Shown here one piece after another: positions 12,679 to 24,600 of a stretch of DNA of 64,000 nucleotides. The stretch covers positions 2,108,001 through 2,172,000 of the forward strand of contig CP137323.1 of assembly GCA_033182465.1 (NCBI GenBank). Direction: 5' to 3'. Source of the stretch: Sanghuangporus weigelae (Eukaryota > Basidiomycota > Agaricomycetes > Hymenochaetales > Hymenochaetaceae). A model generated the notes under the pieces. It was not told where the DNA came from, searched no databases, and saw only the letters and a program-made list of their open reading frames with translations. The stretch's first letter is position 1. The number at the start of each line of letters is the position of its first letter. Position numbers and translations under genes: made by a program.

Positions 12679-13871
12679 CTAGGTGAAATCAGAGACGGTC
12701 GAAAATCCGCTTCCGCTTCAGACACTACAACCATTTTATTATTATTGAGAATCTCTTGTGACTCTGCCTTTCATTTGCTTATTAGAATGAGGTCTAGCTA
12801 CCTTCGGGACCAGTCAAGTCAGTCACATTCTTGCTGGATGATAGGAGCATTGCGTCGGGCTCTCACGACGGGGTGGAGGAAAGGCAAGGAGCTATAAAAT
12901 AGCATACAGAGGTGCCATGGGTTATGAAAGGAGCTTGCTGTGGGTTATATCAAGAAAGTAGCTTCAGCTGGAAAGACCTACACTGCAACACCGATGGATA
13001 AGGCTTCGTTTGACAGGTAGATTTCTCGCATGTATTCAGATCATAGACGTCTGAGGGCAATATGCAACCTCTACGATGCTACCCGGCAGATACCCCTCGG
13101 TGGGAGAAGTAGGGTCCACTTCGCCAAAGAACAAGTATAAACAAGATATACACGACGAAGCGTAAAACTGTGCATAAGCACTTGGTGTGATCAGTGTCCG
13201 AGCCAAAGAGAAACGCTTCTTCGTTTGTAGAACCTGCCAGAACGTATTCCAGAAGCTGACATTTATACAAGGAAAAACGATGGCTGTTTGACCGAATGCT
13301 TTCAGTGAGAAAATGGTATTCTGTAGATTGCATTATAAATGGACAGATCATCTTCGATGAAGCCGGTTGCTGGACTAAAATCTTCGGGCAGCACTACTGT
13401 ATAAGTAGTCTAGACACGCCTTGCAGTATGAGAGCTCTAGTTCAGAGCTTGATAATGCAACAGCGCTAGAGGAGGCTTCTATCGCATAATCTGTGCCTGC
13501 AAACAAACACTTCTTTGACTGGTGCCTGAGCGCGAAGTAGTCCAAAGTTTGACAAAGCATTCTCTCACGACTTTACCTTCATTTCCTAATTGAGTCGAAT
13601 TTACTATTAAACCCAAACTTCTATCCTTCTTCTTGTTGACTTCTCATGAAAAATTCCACTTCGTTCATCGATAGGAGTCCAACTTTGATATTGACGGTGA
13701 TGGTGATGCAAGGGCTATGCATAGTACAAGACTCACACTCGGTGCCATTAGCAGTTAGTCGTTTGCGACTTGCCCGTGGTTGTGTGCCGCTCGTGAACAC
13801 ATCACCGTTTTGGCCGAGCTGGCTATATCTATCTGCACTAGAGTTCCCATGTCGGCAGTTCACCAGTCACC
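12679..13871. other. Intergenic DNA between the MITE and the first NACHT-WD40 gene
   Basis: Short frames occur on both strands but none shows a recognisable domain, paired exons or codon-like conservation. The segment includes the promoter of the first receptor gene. Nothing else is seen. The 280 bp left of the MITE (11729-12006) likewise hold only the upstream side of the G-patch gene. Confidence 0.4.
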
Positions 13872-16800
13872 ATGCCCCAACCCGGGTCGTCTCAGCTCAA
13901 GCCAGGCAACTACTCGTTGGAAGGTTAAATTCTCAATTTCTTTGTCTCTATCCTATCTCACATTTATTTAGTCATCCGTCTTGACGGTGTCCGTAAGGGC
14001 TCGAGAAAGGGCCAACTGTATGTAGAAGTAAACGTCAATGAGACCACCAATAAGACGATAGACATCGGAGATAACGGAAAGCCTAGTTCAGACGCTACTC
14101 TTACATTGTGAGTGTCTCGCAAACGTTCTTATAGCAGTTGCTCAAATGTGGTACAGTTCGCAGCCAGGTTCCTCCACTGTCTTCAATATCTCATTAAGTC
14201 AGTCCAGAAAGAACTCAGAAAAGCGACTTCTCGGTCATGTGCGCATCGAAGAAGACATCCTAAAGCTCTTGCAGGAATCTCTTCCGTATGAGCGTAAGTT
14301 TCTGTTCGGTTCCCTGGCTAGTTATTGAGATTGCTGGTCAGGCAAATGTGGCCTTACAGGGACAGCTCGATCAGTGTTTGGTAGGAGACGCATGGTGATC
14401 GCTGGTACGATCCACGTTTGCCTCAACCTTGCGGATGAATGGGAACGGGCCGAGTTTTGTGTTACCGTTGCCGATCGCCGAGTCGAAGATATAAGAACCT
14501 GGACGGACAAGGTAGCTTCTACCGATAACGTGATTGGCTGTATCATCAAAGGCGTGGATCAACTATTTGAGATTGTCGATACAGTCGTGCAGGTGAGTCT
14601 GGCGGTCACGGCTCTGTTGATAAATTGAAAAGTCTAATCGGTTCATCTTGAGATTCATCCTCTATTAAGCTTGTCCTGGAAGGCGGCATCGGCCCTGTAC
14701 AAAGTACGTTCAAATTATTCATGTCATCTACGATCAGCGGCAGTTGATATTCTCTATCAGGTCATCTATCAGCAATTTCGGACAGACGCGAAACTTGTTG
14801 ATTTGGTTGAAAAGATGAAGGAGGCATTTCATTTCTCTATTGAGGCACGCAGTCTTGACGACAGGACTGAGACGTTATTAAGAACGAGATTCAAGATCAT
14901 GCTTCATGAGGCTGCTAAATGTTCTCGCTTCGTACAGAGATATGCATCGCACAGCTTTGCTGGTATGCTCAGTCCACTGGACAATCCCATTTTACAGAGA
15001 ATGACGTGCTCCCTCAGGTCGAATAATTCATTGGTCCGAAAGTCCTAAGATAGACGAATTCACAGCTCGTTTTGCTGGTCTCAGGAAAGAGCTGGACTCG
15101 ATCATTGTTGTAATCATCGGAAAGGGGGTGGATAATATAGGTAATAAATTATTTCGTTTTGGCATGCACGTAACTCAACGGGATCGCTGCCAGAATCACA
15201 GCAGATGCTGCAAACGCTGCAGATGCAGCTGGAGCTCACCGGCATGGATATTTCAAAAGTGTCCGCTCGCCCTCGATGCCTTGAAGGTACTCGCAAGGAC
15301 TACGTGGATCGAATCATGTCAAGGCTATTCCCAGATTCAGAAACTGACCAGAACACCGTTTGGCTTACTGGCGCTGCTGGCTCTGGGAAAAGCACTATAG
15401 CAGTGACGATCTCGGATGCCTGCGACGAAAGAGGCTGCCCTGCCGCTTACCTGTTCTTTGAGCGCGGAAAGGACGAGTACATCTCCGCAGTTCGGGCAAT
15501 TGCTTACAGAATAGCGGCACTTCATCCGTCCGTCCGTCCGCATATTGTCAATGCCGTGAAAGGCAACAGTAACAGCGCTGGAAGTTCACTTAAGACGCAG
15601 TTTCAGAGGTTGTTGCTGGACCCACTCAAGGCCGCGGTAGACGAAATCAAGACATCTGTGGTCATCATCCTCGATGCGCTTGACGAGTGCGGAACGAACT
15701 CGCAGCGAGAAGACTTAGTGCGCTTGTTGAAGAACAATTTTGCTAGTCTTCCGGCAAAAGTTCGTATTCTCGTCACGAGTCGACCGGAGAGTGACATTAT
15801 GGAGAATCCGATGCCGTGTCATATTCACCACATTGACCTAGAGCACCGATCCAACGAGAGCCGACACGACGTTGATATTTACCTCAAGAAGAAGATGGTT
15901 GTCGTGGTCAAACAAGGAACGCCCAAAGGCTGGGAATGGGATAGAATCTGTGGGATACTTTCCGAATCTGCGGATGGACTCTTCGTTTGGGCATCTACAG
16001 TGGTTAAGATGGTGGGCGAATCCAACAATCCACGGCGCAAACTTCGTATGCTCTTGGATGATGTTCAATCAGTAGGCGGCGGAATTGATGGCCTCTATGC
16101 AACTGTACTGGAGCGATCGGGCATTCCATGGCATGAGGCTGAGGCAAGAGACGAATTCGTAAAAATTCTGGGAGTTGTTCTATTTGCAAAGGAGGCACTC
16201 TCGGGTGAAGATATTGAAGCCTTTCTTGGCCTCGAGGAGGACACGGCGGATACGATATTAGGACAACTACGGTCTGTACTCTTTTATGAGACAGGAAAAC
16301 CTGTACGCCTTCATCATGTGTCGTTTGCCGACTACCTAGCATCCGAGAGGTCTGGTGGCAAACCATGGAATATTGACGAGTCTGGCCAGAAGCAGGCCAT
16401 AGTCGAACGGTGTTTCGACATCATGCAGGAGGGATTGCGATTCAATATCTGCGGCCTGGAATCGTCATTCCTACGCAACGACGAAGTACCAGACCTTCAG
16501 GGCCGAATAGAAAAGGAGATTCCGCCGTATCTGGACTATGCGTGCCGGCTTTGGGCTGTCCATCTATGCGAGCTATCGTACCCCGCCAGTCTTATGACGA
16601 AATTAAAAGCCTTTGCGAATGATCAACTCCTATACTGGTTTGAGGTGCTCAGCCTGACGAAGCATTACAATCGCGTTGCTGTCGGAGCTTTATACAATGT
16701 CAGCCTGAAGATAGCGGTCAGTAATCTCGCTCATTTCGTTGTTTATTTTTTTCATGCTTTCGCAGTCAATCGATACAGATGCTTCTTCCTTCTTTTGGGC

Positions 16801-19087
16801 TGCATACAAGCTAGCTAGTGTTTTCACGTATCCGATCTCGCAAAGCGTTCCTCACATTTATCTTTCCGCCGTGTCTCTTTGGAGAGGTGAATCGCTCGTC
16901 GCGAATCATTATTCGAAATCTCATCCAATAGTCGAGGTGCATCGATGCGGAAAGAAGCCGCCGGCTCAGTGCATTAAGGTCTTGCAAGGACATACTTATT
17001 GGGTCACATCAGTTACTTTCTCTCCGGATGGGAAACGCATCGCCTCGGGCTCAGGTGATTACACAGTTCGAGTCTGGGATGTTGACAGCGGCGAGATGGT
17101 GTCGGGTCCATTCGAGGGCCACACAAACTGGGTCCGGTCAGTCGCTTTCTCGCCGGATGGGAAGCGTATTGCTTCGGGATCTGGCGATTTTACAATTCGC
17201 ATATGGGATGTCGACCGTGGCGCACTCGCCTTGGGTCCGTTGGAAGGACACACTGGTGAGATTTGGTCAGTCACCTTCTCCCCAGATGGAAGACGCATCG
17301 CATCGGGCTCTGCGGATAACACAATCCGCATATGGTGTTCAGACAGTGGAAAACTAGTCGTGAATCCGTCTGAAGGACACCTATATCCGGTTATTTCGGT
17401 TGTATTCTCTCCAAACGGAAAATACATTGCCTCGGGTTCCGACGATAAAACAATCCGTGTCTGGGATGCCGAGAGTGGCAAGCTCGTCACAGAACCGTTC
17501 GAGGCGCACACAGACGAGATCTGGTCGGTAGACTTCTCCCACGATGGGAGGCGCATCGTCTCGGGCTCTAAAGACATGTCAATTTGTGTCTGGGATGCAC
17601 TTAGCGGCAAATTACTCACTCGTCCCATCGAAGGTCATACCAGCTACGTCAGATCGGTCGTATTCTCACCTGATGGGAGCCGCATTGCTTCAGGCTCCTA
17701 CGATAACACTATCCGTGTCTGGGACTCGTTCACTGGCGAGATTGCTGCGGGACCATTCAAGGGACACTCACTCTGGGTCCTGTCTGTCGCTTTTTCCCCG
17801 GATGGAATGCGTATTGCGTCAGGTTCTGCCGATGCGACAATACGCATCTGGGATGCGGAAAGTGGCGAATCTGCATTGGATAAGTCCCTGGAGCGCTCGG
17901 GCCCAGTCAGGTCGGTCTCATTCTCGCCGGATGGAAAGCGCGTTGCATCGGGCTCGGACGATTGTACAATATGCGTCTGGGATACTGAGAATGGCGAGCT
18001 GGTCTCTGGTCCTTTCGAGGGCCATACAGACTGGGTATACTCAGTCGCGTTTTCCCCTGATGGAAAGCTCATCGCGTCGGGCTCTGGAGATGATACTGTC
18101 TGCGTGTGGGACGCTGGTAGCGGCGAGCTCACTTCGCATCCTTTCAGGGGACACACAGGCTTGGTCTTTTCGGTCACATTCTCGCCCAATGGGCGGCTTG
18201 TCGCCTCCGGCTCTGCAGATAAGACAATCTGTGTCTGGGATACCGACAGTGGCGAGCTGGTTGCCGGTCCGTTTACGGGACATACAAATAACGTCAACTC
18301 GGTCTCATTCTCGCCGGATGGGAGATTCATTGCCTCCGGCTCTAGTGATGAGACAATTTGTGTCTGGGATGTTGGCAGTGGCAAACTCGTATCTAGTCCA
18401 TTCGTGGGACACACTGGAACGATCTGGTCAGTCATGTACTCGCCAGGCGGGAAGCACATCGCATCAGGTTCTGCAGATAAAACAATACGTATCTGGGATG
18501 CCAAGAGCGGCGAACTTCTTTTGGATCCATTCGAGGGACACACAGGCGAAGTCAACTCGGTTATGTTCTCGCCGGATGGAAAATATATATCGTCGGGGTC
18601 TGACGATAAGTCAATCCGTATCTGGGTTGTTGATAGTGGCGAGCTTGTTCTGAGCCCGTTTAGGGGCCACTCGGACTTGGTTCACTCAGTTGCATTCACC
18701 CCGGATGGGAAGCGGGTTGGGTCTAGCTCTCGCGACGGAACAATTCGCATTTGGGAGGTGGACAGCACCAGACTTCAGGCATTCACATTTTCATCTGAAC
18801 GCGAACACGCGAACATTACGTATCCTCATCGAAGCTCGCGCATAGAGAAGGAGGACATTATCTCGAGTTGGACAGTATCGGAAGATGGGTGGATCATTGG
18901 TTCGAGAGGCGAACTATTGACGTGGATCCCGGAAGATATGCGACTCACACTTCTTCGACATCCTGAGAATACCGCTGTAATTGGTCAGGGGTATTGGACC
19001 AGCTTGGATCTTGCTAACTCTCCTCTAGGTGAAGATTGGCGCAAGGATTTTCTCGCATTCGACAAACACGCTTCGGCCGGGAGATGA
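13872..19087 (+). CDS. C2-like / NACHT / WD40 STAND protein (NLR-like receptor), copy 1
   Basis: Nine exons (13872-13923, 13972-14107, 14157-14293, 14342-14592, 14653-14703, 14761-14962, 15018-15140, 15194-16716, 16766-19087) sum to 4797 nt, a 1598-residue protein. The N-terminal 130 or so residues look like a C2 fold (VIRLDGVRKGSRKGQLYVEV). A helical region follows, with EIHPLLSLSWKAASALYK and RYASHSFAG, common in basidiomycete NACHT proteins. The NACHT NTPase has Walker A GAAGSGKST, Walker B VVIILDALDECG and sensor ILVTSRPE. The C-terminal half has 14 WD40 repeats, enough for two seven-blade propellers, then a conserved tail (ELLTWIPEDMR, NSPLGEDW). Such STAND proteins oligomerise on ligand binding; in fungi relatives mediate non-self recognition or cell death. 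No known death effector is seen at the N-terminus. It is the left member of a tandem pair. Confidence 0.9.
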
Positions 19088-19349
19088 TATTCATTATTAT
19101 TCATAACTTTTATCTAAATGAACCTTACATCTCAAAGTCCTTTGCAATAAACTTTTATGCTATTTCAGGTTCGCAAGAACATAATTCGGATGAATATTAT
19201 GCGCTTTAGATTTGGAAGAATGTTACCCGCTGTAGGAAGGAGGAGTGAAGGACGCGTATGTTGCCCGAAATGCAATCGATTTTTTACTGTTTGCATAAAT
19301 CCTCATGCCCTCCCTCTATGAACTAACCCTCCCTGTGCCTAGGCCTGTC

Positions 19350-19500
19350 CTACGGAAAGCCTATACACCAGCACCAAAGACACAAATACTCCTTAATCAT
19401 CCTCATTACTCCTGTTGTTCATAACGTTTACACTGCACTTTGTTGGTTGTCTTTTTCGTTACCGATTTTACATCGACGACGAGAGTCGGACACCCGCCCA
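19350..19500 (+). pseudogene. Fragment of a SUR7/PalI-like gene (unit 1)
   Basis: This stretch aligns with 20150-20310, the first exon of the complete SUR7/PalI-like gene: the CAC-rich start, the hydrophobic first-span codons (ATCATCCTCATTACTCC compared with GTCGTCCTCACATTACTC), TCGTTACCGAT and TCGACGACGAGAG are all recognisable. The codons between the last two are deleted and the frame is not kept. It is a gene relic about 0.6 kb upstream of the whole copy. A counterpart exists in unit 2, so it predates the tandem duplication. Confidence 0.65.
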
Positions 19501-20096
19501 CTGTCGAGCCTACATGTCGTTTTTTCACCTGTTAGCAATCACCTCCTGTCAACACATGTATGAAAGGTCTTATTTCTGATGAGTTTCGTACCTACGACGA
19601 CCTCATAAAGACCAGAAAGGATTGATGCGCATCACAGAAATTTGCCGTTACCGACACGAGTTTGGATCATTTGAAAAGATGCTTTAGTAATTGGAAAAGA
19701 ATAGAATTGTACAGTCTCGACTCTCGAGCTCTGCCATCACTTTGCGGTGGTGACGTAAAATAGGGGGAGTATGCGTTACATAATCGTTGCATCCTGAGCA
19801 AAGACTCCTATCAGCACAGCACGAGAACGTCTACTGTCTATTCTATCAATCGAATTCTCTTCCTATGTCGGCCGGCTTTATAGAGGCAGAAAGGATGAAT
19901 GTAGGATCAACATCGCCGCAAGGATGGAAAAGAGAAAAGCTACTTTATTCTGACTAAATATTTAAGAAGATACGTTGATGGTGAAGCGAAGCGATCCTTC
20001 CATATCGACCACGATGACCCCTCAACGTATTCGAGAAGCAATCGATGTGGCAACTATGAATAAACCCTCTTGTCACCTCCCACGTCCTCTCGAACG

Positions 20097-20992
20097 ATGC
20101 AGCTCTATGCCAAAAGCAAAGCGTACCTCTCTCAGTCGTCCAAAACGCGCATCCATCAGCACCATAGACGCAAATACACCCTCCTGATCGTCCTCACATT
20201 ACTCGTGCTATTCGCGGCATTTATATTACAGCTGCTGGTTGCGCTTTCGTTACCGATCATAGACCCGGTGTACTTGCTGAGCGTGGTGTCGACGACGAGG
20301 GATGATCTCCCCCCGACGGCCATTGCAACGGAATTGAGGTTTGGTGTTTGGGGGTATTGTGCCATTAGGTGTGTGCGGCCGAGAGTCAATCGCACACAGT
20401 ACTGAAAAATGAACGCAGTGTGCTTGACGCTATAACCCTGTTCTCAAATGGCGGTGAATGCTCGCATCCACGACTGGGTTACGAAGTCAACGAGCAAATA
20501 CTAGCGCTAACAGGTCAAGCCGAGCTGCTCTCAATCCTCCTCAAGGGGCTCACAGTCATCCTCATCCTACACCCCATCTGTGCCGTCCTAACCCTCCTCG
20601 CGCTCCTCCCTTCCATGATCTCTTATATCCATGCATTTGCTATCCTTTCTCTGATTTTCACTGTGGCAAGTGCAATTATCGCGAGTGTAAGTACGGCAGT
20701 GGACATCGCGATTGTCGCTGTTGCGATGGACAGAGTCGGGGACGTGACGACTTTCCATTTTGCCGTTGAGTGGGGAAATGCGCCATGGATGAGCCTTGTT
20801 GCGGCCGTTTTGCTTTGGGTCGTCGTGATTCTCCAGTCGGTGGTGGTATGTGGATGTTGTGGTGTTGGCCAGAGATTGTGGATTCGGTACGTGTCTGGCT
20901 TTTGTGATTTCTAATACTCCTCGCTAACATGTTTTGCTGACAAAATGGATGATCCTGCCAACAGCTTTGAGACGAGGGAAGCAAAAACATGA
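20097..20992 (+). CDS. SUR7/PalI-like four-span membrane protein
   Basis: Three exons (20097-20368, 20419-20886, 20965-20992) sum to 256 codons, 255 residues. The protein begins MQLYAKSKAYLSQSSKTRI, has a first span (LLIVLTLLVLFAAFILQLL), an outer loop with DPVYLLSV and ELRFGVWGYCA, then three further spans (ILLKGLTVILILHPICAVL; YIHAFAILSLIFTVASAI; LVAAVLLWVVVILQSVVV) and a short polar tail. The layout of one span, a loop with G-x-W-G-x-C, and three spans matches the SUR7/PalI (Rim9) family, which sits in plasma-membrane eisosomes or in the ambient-pH signalling complex. The family assignment rests on topology and the GVWGYC motif. It follows the receptor gene on the same strand by 1.0 kb, an order kept in the duplicated unit. 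Confidence 0.72.
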
Positions 20993-21627
20993 TCGCGGGG
21001 AAGTTTGGATCGTTTTTCGTCTTCCTGACATCTTCTAGTGGTTACGACTTTTACGACCTTATGAGCTGTCATGATTTTATAATCGATAATACATCTCGCG
21101 TTTTGCCTCATGTCATGAAAAGATCCGGCATTTTTTTCCTCCTCAAACTCGTCTGGAACATTAGTGCGATTGGTCATACGTATGTCCTGTTTTTCTATCT
21201 ATACAACAACTTGACGTGGCTCGATCACAGTTCATCATTTGCACAGCATATACAATAATATATCAAGATACTCTAACCCAGTCTCAAGTCTGCTGGCGGA
21301 TTCTTTTCTTCCCTTTATCCAGAACTCAAAATGTACACAAGGCCATTATATCAGAATTTGAAATGATGATACGCGTTCTCTCATGGCTTCACAAGAGTTT
21401 CCTAACTGGACCAAATCCTCTTTGATCACTTACTGTCAGAAGCGTCCTCATTCAGCATGATATCAAAAACTATGGGAACTGTTGTGGATGCAAATGGCAA
21501 GGTGGGCGCCTATGTGTTGGACACGAGGGCAACCCTTGTATCTGATCTGATCAAACGAAGCGTACTTATATCCGCTTGAGTTGATGCCTTCATGAACCCA
21601 TGGTGCACAAGGAGAATCTCTCTCATC
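20993..21627. other. Spacer between the two tandem units
   Basis: Positions 20993 to about 21285 are repeated after the second membrane-gene copy (about 28140-28400), so they belong to the duplicated unit. From about 21285 to 21627 nothing is recognised apart from the promoter side of the second receptor gene. Confidence 0.5.
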
Positions 21628-24600
21628 ATGTCCCAAACTGAGCCGGCTCAATTCAAACCAAACCACCTCGAGCCGGCCTGTTATTCTCTGGAGGGTCAGT
21701 ATGGTTGTTTATGTTTTAAGGATTTCCTATCTGACATTTATTTAGTCATTCGCGTTGAAGGGGTTCATAGCGAATCGAAGAAATGGAATTTATTTGCGGA
21801 GATCGAGTTTGACAAGACCATCCACAGAACGGGAGAGATCAACAATGATGGAAAGCCTGCTTCAGCTGCTACTGTAGCATTGTAGGTGCCAACTGTATGC
21901 TTTCTTTGCAGTTACTCAACATGCGATAGTTCACAGTCAGGTACTCGTTCCGTATTCAATATCTCTGTGAAACAGTCCAGAGAGAACTCCCAGGACCGTC
22001 TGCTGGGTTACGCCAATATCGAAGAAGACATCGACAAATTGTTGCGGGAATCACTTCCATATGAATGTAAGTTTCTCCCTTTACTTTTGGTCCATTTACT
22101 GACTTCGCCGGCTAGTAAAATGCGACCTTGCTGGAACAGCTCGATCAATATTTCTCAGGAAACGCACTGTGACCGTTGGTGTCATCCGCCTTTGTATTGA
22201 CGTTGTGGATGCATTGACTCGGGCGGAGCTTTATGTTGGCATGGCTGAACGAAGAGTGGAAGAAATAAGGGCCACGACTAATAGGATGGTTTCCGTGGAT
22301 AGTGCGATTGGGCCAGTCATTCAGGCTGTGGATCAAATCATCGAGATCGTGGATACAGTTGCGCAAGTAAGTTTGGCTCTGGTAAGAGTGTCGATTTTCA
22401 AAACCTAAGATTTCTTGTCAGATCCATCCAGTGTTTAACTTGTCATGGAAGGCTACGTCGGCTCTGTACAAGGTACGTCTACTGGACTTCGTGTCCCATC
22501 CCGCCTTCGCAAGCTAATCTTCTTACGCAGCTCGTTTCGCATCAATTCAAAACGGATGCCAAGCTAGTCGATATGGTTGATAAGATGACAGAAGCATTCC
22601 ACTTCTCCACTGAGGCTCTCAGTTTGGTCGACAGAACCGAAATGCTAAAGCCGACGATCAAGGAGCTGCTGGACGAAACAGCCAAATGTTCCCGGACCGT
22701 GCAGAAATATGCATCGCACGGCTTCATCGGTAAGGGCACTTCACGGATTGTGGTTCAACAAAGAATGATGCATTTCTCCAGGTCGAATTGCTCATTGGCC
22801 TGACGGTCAAACAATAGAGGAGTATACAACTCGTTTTAATGACCTGAGGCGCAAACTCCTCTCTGTCACTGATGTGAACACTGCAAAAGGGGTTGATAAT
22901 ATAGGTAAGCGCCATTCAACTCTTACATCCATCGAGCTAACGAATTCGCGATCAAGAATCGCGACAGATGCTGCAAATGCTACAAATGCAGCTAGAACTC
23001 TCCAGCATGGATATATCGAAGGTATCCACCCGTCCTCGATGCCTCGAAGGAACTCGCAAAGACTACGTAGAGCGAATCAAGTCTAGACTATTAGTGGACA
23101 CGGACGCGGAACAGAACATTGTCTGGCTTACTGGAGCTGCCGGTTCCGGCAAAAGCACTATCGCGGTGACGATCTCAGACATCTGCAACGACAAAGGCTC
23201 TCCTGCTGCATATCTGTTCTTTGAACGCGGAAAGGATGAGTATATCTCTACTGTTCGGGCAATTGCCTACAGACTGGCCGTGCTTCATCCATCCATCTGT
23301 CCGCATATCGTTGATGCCGTGAAAGACAACAGTAATGTCGCTGGAAGCCCACTCAGAACGCAATTCGAGAAGTTGTTGCTGCAACCACTTCAGGCCGCTG
23401 CAAAAGAAGCTAAACGCCCACTACCTCTCTTGATCATTCTAGACGCTCTGGACGAGTGCGGTACAAGTAAACAACGACAGGAACTTGTGCGTCTTCTGAC
23501 AATTGACTTCAAGAGACTGCCATCGGACGTCCGCATTCTCGTCACAAGCCGACCGGAAAACGACATCTTAAAGCATCTGACGTCAAAAGGCCACATCCAT
23601 CGTATCGAGCTTGAGCACACGTCGCAGAGAGACCGAAGGGATGTTGATACCTACATCAAAGAGATGATGATCGCGACAGTTGAACAAGGGCCGCCTAAAG
23701 ATTGGGAGTGGGGAGGGATCTGTGAAATACTCTCTGATGCAGCGGACGGGCTTTTCATCTGGGCCTCTACGGCGATCAAGATGGTAGGCGATTCGAACAA
23801 TCCTCGGCGAAAGCTTCGGACGCTGTTGGACGACATCAAATTAGTCGGAGGAGGCATTGATAGTCTGTATGCAACCGTACTAGAGCAATCAGGGATCTCA
23901 TGGGATGAGGCTGAAGCGACGGATGAATTCTCTAGAATTCTAGGATTCATCTTATTCGCAAAGGAGAATTTATCGGGTGAAGATATTGAAGCTTTTCTTG
24001 GGCTCGAAGAAGACACAGTGGATACGGTATTGGGGCGACTACGATCTGTAGTTTCCTTTGAGCCCGGAAAACCCGTTCATCTCCATCATGCGTCATTTGC
24101 CGATTACCTTACATCTGAGAGGTCCGGTGGCAAACCATGGAACATCAACGAATCTATTCAGAGGCTGGCAATAGCAGAACGGTGTTTCGAGGTTATGATC
24201 GTGAGGCTTCGCTTTAATATCTGCGGCATCGAAACGTCATTCCTCAACAATGACGAGATTCCAGGTTTTCAGGACCGTATCCAAAAGGAGATCCCGCCGC
24301 ATCTGGACTACGCCTGTCGTTTCTGGGCCATCCACCTCTGCGAGCTGTCGCGTCCCGACAGTCTGTCGATGAAATTAAAGGCCTTCGCAAATCATCAACT
24401 CCTGTACTGGTTTGAGGTGCTCAGTTTGACGAAGCATTACAATCGCATTGCCGGTCAAGCACTGCTGAATTCTTCTTTAAAAATAGCAGTCAGTGTCCAT
24501 TTTTTATGCTGATGTTCCTATTACTTATCTTCTTGTAGCCAATTAACGCTGAACTCTCTTCCTTCTTGTGGGCAGCCTACAGACTAGCTGTGACTTTCGC

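Noticed and set aside
17059-18653. Long antisense and alternative-frame open frames across the WD40 array (up to 369 codons)
   Set aside because: They are shadows caused by the periodic codon pattern of the repeats; the WD40 frame is continuous and explains the DNA.
16979-18770. Regular direct repeats of about 125 bp that could suggest a CRISPR-like or satellite array
   Set aside because: The period corresponds to 42-43 codons of WD40 repeats in one open frame with synonymous variation; it is coding.
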